Shown here: positions 26,701 to 35,700 of the stretch, piece after piece | Numbering within the stretch: position 1 is the first letter of the stretch | Layout of the letters: every line of letters begins with the position of its first letter | Source: Bacteriovoracaceae bacterium | GTDB lineage: Bacteria > Bdellovibrionota > Bacteriovoracia > Bacteriovoracales > Bacteriovoracaceae | Reading direction: 5' to 3' | Length of the DNA: 36,831 nucleotides | Assembly: GCA_023137315.1 (NCBI GenBank) | Contig: JAGLPP010000058.1 | Span: 1-36,831 of the forward strand | The notes under the pieces: model-generated | Databases searched by the model: none | Told to the model about the DNA's origin: nothing | The model's input: only the letters and a program-made list of their open reading frames with translations | Position numbers and translations under genes: made by a program

Positions 26701-29700
26701 AGTTAACTTTGATTCTTTGGAAATTAAACTAAATGATTCCCCTGTTCCTGATGAAAAAATCACAATGGATGCTTCGACCAGTAGGGTATATATAAGGTTT
26801 GATGAATCCTTCTCACTTCCCAACGATCAATTTAGTGTAATTGAAGCTAGGGTTCAGGATGAACTCGGAAATGTCGGAATTGGATTACTTGGCCTTGATT
26901 CCAAAACGAATACAATCTTTAATTTGAGAGAAACAGACAAGCTATCCTTTGCTGATACATGCTTGATTTTGGAAGATGGCAAACTATCTTGTTGGGGAAA
27001 GGCGATGGCCTTGATGAGCGAATATACACATACACAGACACAAGTTGAAAATGAACATCCATCTGCCTACCCAACATTGGATTTGGGAGAAAAGGTTATT
27101 CAAGTATCCCATGGTGACGGACACATATGCGCATTGCTTGAGTCTGAAAATATAAAATGTTGGGGTAATAATTATGATTACCAGCTTGGTTACGACAAAG
27201 TTTGGTGGGAGTCTACAGGAAAAAATTTGCTTTTAAAGGATTTGGGTTATGTTTCAATTGGGGAACCTGTAAAAAAAGTTATTGCTGGTAATGGTGTTAC
27301 TTGTGTAATTTTAGAGTCGGGTAATCTCAAATGTTGGGGAAGAAATTATTATGGGGAATTGGGATATGCTGATTTTTACGGGGTATCAATTCCAGGTAGT
27401 CCCAGTCAAACTCCTTATATTGGTGATGACGAAAATATTTCCGACCTTCCATACATTGATATTGGAGGAAAAGTTAAAGATATTTCTATCGGTGCAAATC
27501 ATATGTGTGCAATTCTTGAAACTGATGATTTGATTTGTTGGGGACGAAATATTAACGGAGAGTGCGGAAAGGGGGAGTATGGATATGATATAAATAATGT
27601 AATTGGAGATAATGAAACTCCGGCTAGTTTGGGACCGATAGACTTTGAGGGAGTAAAAGTAAAAAATGTTAGTGCTGGCTATCATAAAACCTGTGCTGTT
27701 TTTGAGAATAAACAAGCAAAATGTTGGGGTACTAATAGTATGGGTGAGTTGGGATACGGCAACACAGATATTGCACCTTTTCCTTCAATGGTCGATTATC
27801 TTGATTTTGGTGAAGATGTCAAAAATATTTCGTCTGGTTATCGTTCTTCTTCTTGTAGTTGTGCTCTTTTGGAATCTAATAACATAAAATGTTGGGGGTA
27901 TGCTAGAGGGGGGCAACTTGGTTATGGGAATGAGGAAAATATTGGAGATGATGAATCAGTTCTTTCGGTTGGATACGTAAAATTAGGGGAAGGGGTTGAA
28001 GTGGAAGCCGTCTTTATCGGTGGCATGCAAAGTTGTGCTGTAGATACTCTTGGAAGAGTAAAATGTTGGGGTTGGAACTATTATAATTCTCTTGGCTATG
28101 GTCCCCTTTTAAGTCAGTTTGAAGTAATTGGAGACGATGAAACACCGGCAGATATGCCATTTTTACAACTTCCAGGAGTTGTAAAGACTATGTCCAGTGA
28201 AAATACGACTGCCTATTTTGATGTTGGTGAATACTGGGGAATTGCTCCATTTACTTTAAACGTTACAGCTTGGACACCCCTTGGTGATCTTGGCACAAGT
28301 GCTTACTATGAATGGGATTTTGGAGATGGGACACCTGTCAGTGATAATTTATATAATCAATCGCCTAACCACACATATAGTGAACCTGGAACCTACATTA
28401 TTAGATTGTCAATGTATGTGGATAATACATTACATAGTATGCATGAACAGATTGTTACAGTTCATCAGGCAGATAACTTTTTAATTTCAAGAATATATTC
28501 AGATATAGGAGAGGGTTCCATTCCCCTGAAAGTTACTTTTGATGGCAGATATTCAGTGGATGGAAATGGCCAAATTGACAAAATGATTTGGGATTTCGGT
28601 GATGGTAATACTTTGGAAACAACCTGGCCTGATTATACAGTTGAACATACTTATGCTGATATTGGTGTATATGGAGCCAGACTGACTGTTATTGACAATG
28701 AAGGTAATGAATCCATTTCAGAACCACAACTTATTAATGTATTAAAAGTTAATGATTATCCGATTGCCAGTTTTAGCTGCATTGAAGGTGATTATTCAGT
28801 AAGTTGTAATGCTCTTGGCTCAAGCGACCCTGACGGGGAAATTGTTTCATATTTATGGATATTTGAGGATGGATTTAAATCTTCGGGAGTCACAGTAGAA
28901 CATGATTTCTTAAAACCTGGCAAGGGAATTTACAACGTAAAACTAATTGTAGTTGATGATAGGAATGCAAGAAGTATTTTGAATAAAGATATTGTTGTAG
29001 ATAAAATAGCTCCAATTATTTCAGTCAATCTTGAAGACAATCTGCTAACAAAAGATGAAAAACTGGTTGTTCCAATATCTGTGATAGATGATAGTTCAGT
29101 AAACGTCAGTTTTTATTTGAATGATACTCTGGTATATAGCGGAAGCGATAATGTCTTGGTATACGACGCTATTTTAGACGAAGGAAAAAATACAATCAAA
29201 GTTGTGGTCAAAGATAATGCAGGAAACGCAGGCGAGATTCTCTTTAACAATATTGTTCGAGATACAACTCCTCCGGTTATTTCAAATGTTTCACCCGCTC
29301 AAGGAGCTAATCCGGATACATTGACGTTTTCAGTATCAGGTCAAAGTAATGAGCAGCTCAGTACTTTAACGGCTAATGGTGTATCGTTGAAGATTGGTGG
29401 CGATAAGAAAAGTTTTTCAGGGCATTATACAGCATCATCTCCAGAACCATTTTTTCTTAATTTAACAGCAACAGACATTGCCGGAAATTCCGTTACTATA
29501 AATCATCCTGTTGGTGTAGATGTTCCAGTTCTCATCCCCTCTTTGATCAGTGTTGAATATGATTCAAAAACTGACAAGTGTTACATAATTGGTAAGGAAG
29601 GTGCTTCAAGAATACCACAGCAAATAATTAATGCGGATGCAGGATTTTTTAATGATGATACATCCAATGCCAACAATGACGGTAGTTTTAAGCTGGAAGT

Positions 29701-32700
29701 TGGATTCTTCTCAAGTGCGAAGGTCTGGACGATAAATCCAGCGACTAATGAAAGGGAAGAAGTGATAGTCAATTATTCTGGAGGTACTGATAATACGCTT
29801 TCAGGTGTCGTTAAAGATACCACAGGAAGAGCATTGCCTAACGTAAAAATTTCTGTAGGTAGTAGTGGAATTTCAACGTTTACAGGTCTTGATGGTAGTT
29901 TTAGTATTTCTGCTCCTCCGTCAGGAGATCAAGTATTACAAATTGATGGTACAACGGTAATTGATGGAATATTAGGAGACGATGCCAAATTTTCAAAAAC
30001 AAATATTGCGGTTTCTCTAAGTAAACGACTTCCGAATGTACTGGATAGGGTTATTTATCTGGCCCCTATGTATGACAACACTTCACAAACGGTTATTAGT
30101 GGTGAAGATACAACTATTACCAGTCCTAATGCTCCACATGTAGCGATAGAAATAGATGCTGACGTTACAGTGTTATTCCCTGATGGTACGAATACAGGGA
30201 AAGTAAATATTGCTGAAGTCAGTAAAGAAAGAACAACTGTTCCTGTTCCACTAGTCGCAGAACCAGACAATGTCTATGCATTTGAACCATCAGGTCTGAC
30301 ATTTTCTAAACCAGTTCAATTAGAACTACCGAACGATAATGATTTTCCCATTAATACTGAAATTATAATTTTTTCAAAAAATAGTCAAAAAGGAGTTTGG
30401 GAAATTGATGGTGTAGCGAAAGTTGATGAAGATGGTGTTATTAGAACTAAGGAAGGAATGGGAATAACTCACTTTAGTGAGATATTCGCTGCTCCTGTTG
30501 CACCACAGATATCCTTTGCCGGAGTACAAGATAGACCTGGTGCAGATACATTCAACGGTGCTATGTCTACCAGTATCAAACTGCCTGGTTACAAAATTAT
30601 GGGAAACGATATTACTCCTAACTTAATATACAAAAGCAATTGGGCCCATCCTAATGTTGTAGTTTCTAATGTTATAAAAACTAAAGAGGAAAAAATAACT
30701 CTTCAATTTGATTCTTCTAGAAATTTAAGAACAATTGGAAAGACTCTCGTCGGTGAAAACGAAATGGTGTCTTATCCTGTACCGTCACAAGTAAAAGCTC
30801 AGTTTACAGTAAACGGTATTACTTCAAGTGAGATGTATTTTACTTCGGGAGAAAACGAGAGTGTTAATGATACTTTTATTTCATATTCTCTCGATTTAAG
30901 TGATTTATCGTCTGGGGCACATCCATACACTTCTCTGTATGAATTAAAATTTAAGAACATCACTATTCGTACTGGCGATGTTTATCTTGTCGATAATATA
31001 ACGGGTAGTAGAACTGTAATTATGCAGAAAAGAACAGAAGAGCAAAGCGAAATAGATAAAATATTTCCAAGCACTTTGAGTGGAACATTATATGTTCAAA
31101 ATAAAAAAGATTCATCGGCTGGACAAGGATGGAAACTTGGAGGTATTCAAAAAATAGTTAATCCAAATGATATCGATAAACTCATTCTTGAAGAGTCAAA
31201 CGGAGAAATGTCTATTTATGGTAGCAACTCTGGTGAAACATCACTTGAAACGATATATGTAGCAGAAGATAAGCATAGAGTTATTTCAGTAGACAACTGG
31301 CCGGAAATTTATACAGTCAATAAGATAAATGAAGTTAAGCGAGTTGATTTTGATGAAGATGGGCAATACCGTGCTGTATTTGATAGATTGCTTGATAATT
31401 ATAATGGGTATGCAATGGTCTACTCACAAAAGTGGTTGGGTACGGGGAACTGGTGGCTTGAAACAAAATATGGAGATGGGTATGGAACCCTCGCAGGACT
31501 TCTTTACGTTCAACTACCGTCGCAAGTCAATAAGGTGATTAAGGATAATGATGGCCTGATCTTTCTTGATACAGGACTTAGTAGCAAATACAACAATAAA
31601 GGTGGCCTTATTAAACATAACGGAAGCAAGGTCTCTATTTTTGGAGGGCACTCATTTCCAAGCTACAACATGTCTGGGATTCCTGATTTGTCGGCAAGAG
31701 CAGATACCTATTCTGCCGCGTGGAGCTTTGTTAGACAGGCATTAAATAATATGCGAAATTTTTGCCATAATGCCGGCTATGAAAATTGTTATACAAATTA
31801 TGAGGAAATGAAAAATCTCCCATTTACTTTTTTTGTGAGTAGGCTTCTTGGATTTAAACGTAGCTATGAAGTATCTATGGATTACGAACAACAATCGCCA
31901 AAGGATGCGGTTGAATATAATGGGAAGATTTACACAACTCATCCGGGAAGCAACCAGATATTTGCTGTTAATAAAGTATCAACCCAAGCAGAACTTGATA
32001 AATGCTTACAGAGAATTTCTTTCTTGAAAAGCTGGGGGCTGGTTATGTTAGATGGATGTCGAACATTTCAGCACATTGCTGGTAATGGTGAGCCTGTTGA
32101 TGCTGGGGATTATGGAAATGCTATTCAAGCAGGTATTGATCATCCAAGAGGAATTGCATTTGACAATAACGGAAATATGTTTGTTTCCACAAAAAGCGGT
32201 AAAATCAGGATGGTTGCCACTGACGGAAAAATATATCCCATCGCTGGAAAAACCCTGGCTGAAGGAGGCATTTTATCCAATAGGGTGGCAGCGGAGGATG
32301 CCTATTTTAATGAACCATATGGACTAATGTTTGATAATGACAATAATTACTTGTACGTCGCGGATACTGGAAACCATCGAGTTGTTAAAATTGATCTTAA
32401 AACCAAGATGGCAATTACTGTGGCCGGTGGAGCAGAGTCTTGTCGTCCAACAGTTGTGGGGCATAATTACCAATCGTCTTTGAATGCAAGTTTGTGTGCG
32501 CCAACATTCTTGGGATTTGACGATTATAAAAATTTATTAATATTGGATTCTGGAACTAATAGTGTAAGAAAACTCAAGTCTGTTGATGGACAGAATACAA
32601 AGATTTCATACGCTCCTGCAAGAAAAGATAACTCGCAACTTGTGCGTCTTGCTGATGGTACGTTCGTAAGAACCCTTAGAAATGGCACCAAAATTACTTT

Positions 32701-35700
32701 TGATACTGATGGAAACCAAATTCTCAGTGAAGATCGTGTCGGAAGAAAAACCTATTTTGAATATGAAAACAATAATCCCATTTCCATTACAGATCAAACT
32801 GGATCACGTATCAAATTTATTTATCAAGACGGTAAATTGGCGGAGGTTGTTGATCCTGCCAATCAATCTACAACTTTTTATTACGATGATAATCGGATGG
32901 CAGAAGCCGTTTTCCCAGACGGAGGAACAAGAAAATTTCAATATTTATATGATGAAGGAAAAGATGGACTTATTTCAAATGTATTTGATGCAAAAGGTGT
33001 AATGACCAGTTACGTTTATAATGATTGGTTAAGACTTAGCCGTGTTGTTCAAGCTGTAGGAACTGAAAGTGAAACGGAGACAATTTTAAACGATTCAGGA
33101 TCACAAAGTGTTGGAAATAATTGCACCATTGCAGAACCATGCCCTCTTCCTAAAAAGGGAGTAGATGAAGAACAAGTTTATGACAGTATTATTGATAATG
33201 ACGGATCAGAAATGAAATTTGTAAAAGATGAGAACGGTTACGTTTCTGAAGTTATTGATCCTTTGAATAGAAAGACCAAAGTGGTATGGAATCTTGATGG
33301 GAAACCAATTAAAGTTGAAAGAGATGACGGTACATACGTTAATTATAAATATGATGAAAAATTTGGTGATCTTATTGAACGATTTGATTCAGAAACAGGA
33401 TTTACTTCGACCTATTTATACGATAGTTACGGTAATCTTCAAAGAGAAGTTTCTCCAGGTAAGCGGATATCCTATTCTTACGATGAAAATATGGGCTTGT
33501 TAAAATCAACGACTGATGAACTCGCTGAACTCTCAACCTTTTACCAGTATTTTAATAGTGGTGTAAAGATTGGTCTTGTGGAAAATATAACGAATTCAGA
33601 GGGAAAGAGAGTTCAGTTTGATTATGATAATACAGGCAATGTAATAAAGATTACAAATCCCAAAGGTAAATTACAATTATTCGCGAGGGATATCAAGGGG
33701 AACATTACCTCAATTACAGATGAAAATGGCAAAAATATCAGTAGGCAATATGATACTTTTAATAGGCTCACTGAAGTTGAAGATAGAGATGGAAATGTTA
33801 CAAAATACAATTATTCAATAAAGGGAGAGCTGGAAAAAATTACCGATCCATTTGGAAAAGAAACATCATATCAACATGATAGTTTGGGCAGAGTTAAGTG
33901 GAAAAGAAATCCTTTGGGACATGAAAGCCGAGTGCAGTATGACAATAGTGGAAATGTTAGTCAGTTAATAGATCCTAACGAAAATGTCACGACATTTGAA
34001 TATGATACGGTTGATCGATTAATCAAGAAGGTTTTAGCTGATAATACATACGAATACAGCTACGATGAAAGAGATCGTTTGATCATGGTTAAAAACAATA
34101 ATTCAAAAATCGATTACAGTTACACCTACAAAAATGGTAATTCGCTGGTGGAGTCTGAAACACTTGAATGGTCTGGAGAACTTGCACATATGCCAAGTCA
34201 AAAGATGATATATCAATATGATGATCTGGGTAATTTGACTATCGTATTTGAAAACAATATCGGGATTATACATTATTCTTATGATAAGGCTAGTCGTCTT
34301 ACAGGTGTTAAAAATCATAAGTACGAAGAGTTTTTATTTGATTATGACTTCATGGGACGAATAACAAAAACAACAAGACATGGAAGTTATTCTACTTATT
34401 CATACGATACAATTAATTTAATTTCTTCGATAAAACATTTCAGTAATGATACACAATTGATACAAAAAGCTGTTTACACCAGAGACCATGTAGGAAATAA
34501 CACTGCGATTTCAACGGTGTCAGGCGCAAAAGAATATTCCTATGATGAGAATTATCAAGTGGTAGGTGCTACAAACAGTGAGGCTCAAGGTTCATTTGCA
34601 TCAGAAATATTTGCATATGATAAAATTGGCAACAGAACGAATAATAACAGTGGTGTTTATTTATACGATAATACACAACAATTGCTGCAGGAGGATTACA
34701 AATATATTTATCAATATGACAACAACGGAAACATGGTTGGTAAAAATGAAAAACCAATGTTTTCAGGAAAACCTTTTGAGAAATATTACTACTCAAGTGA
34801 AAATCAACTGGTGAAAATTGAATGGTATGAAAATAATGTCATTGTCAAAAAAGCAGAATATTCTTACGATGTTACAGGCAGACGAGTGGAAAAGAAGGTA
34901 GTCAATATTGCAGACACTCAGAAATCTTTCACAAGAAGGTTTTCATATCTTGGTAATCATATCCTGAATGTATTTAATCAAAATAATACCCTGCTTGCCA
35001 AATATACTTATTCGGGTATGAGAATGGATGACGTACTTTCAGTAGAATTTACTGACGGAGGAGTTAGTGAGAAAATAGTTAAAAATGCCGGCAGCTATTT
35101 TTATTTAAAAGACGAGCAAGGCACAATTACAGATATAGTCGACAAGAATGGGCAAAAACTCCAACATTACGTCTATTCCACATTTGGCAAATTGCTGAAA
35201 ATTACAGACACAAGTGGGGCCAATATTAGTCATGATCCAGTAGTTGATCCCTACTTTACATATACCGGAAGGGAACATGATAAAGAAAGTGGGTTGTATT
35301 ATTATCGGGCGAGATATTATGACAGTTCTGTAGGGCGTTTCTTGCAGATTGATCCGCATCCAGGGAAGTTAAGTCTGCCACTCGCGGTAATCAATAAATA
35401 CGCATATGTTACGAATAATCCAATCAACTATATTGATCCATTTGGAAAATTTAGATTAGATTTTGGATTTGCACGAATCTCAATGAGTGATAAACATGCT
35501 GTTCAAGCTGTGTCGATTGCAATTGTTGCAACAATCGCAATTATGTGTCCACCTTCTATTCCTATAATCTTAGAGTTTGCAGCTATGGGTGCTGTTTTTG
35601 GAGCAGGTATTGCGCTAGCAACTGACGGGGAGTGGGAGAGAGGAATGATAAATGGAGCAATAGGTGGCGCTCTAATTGGGGCAACTGGATTTATGGGGCA

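Noticed and set aside
32690-35446. DNA-level tandem repeats or CRISPR-like array in the Rhs part
   Set aside because: The periodicity is at protein level (YD repeats) with diverged codons; there are no identical DNA repeats with spacers.
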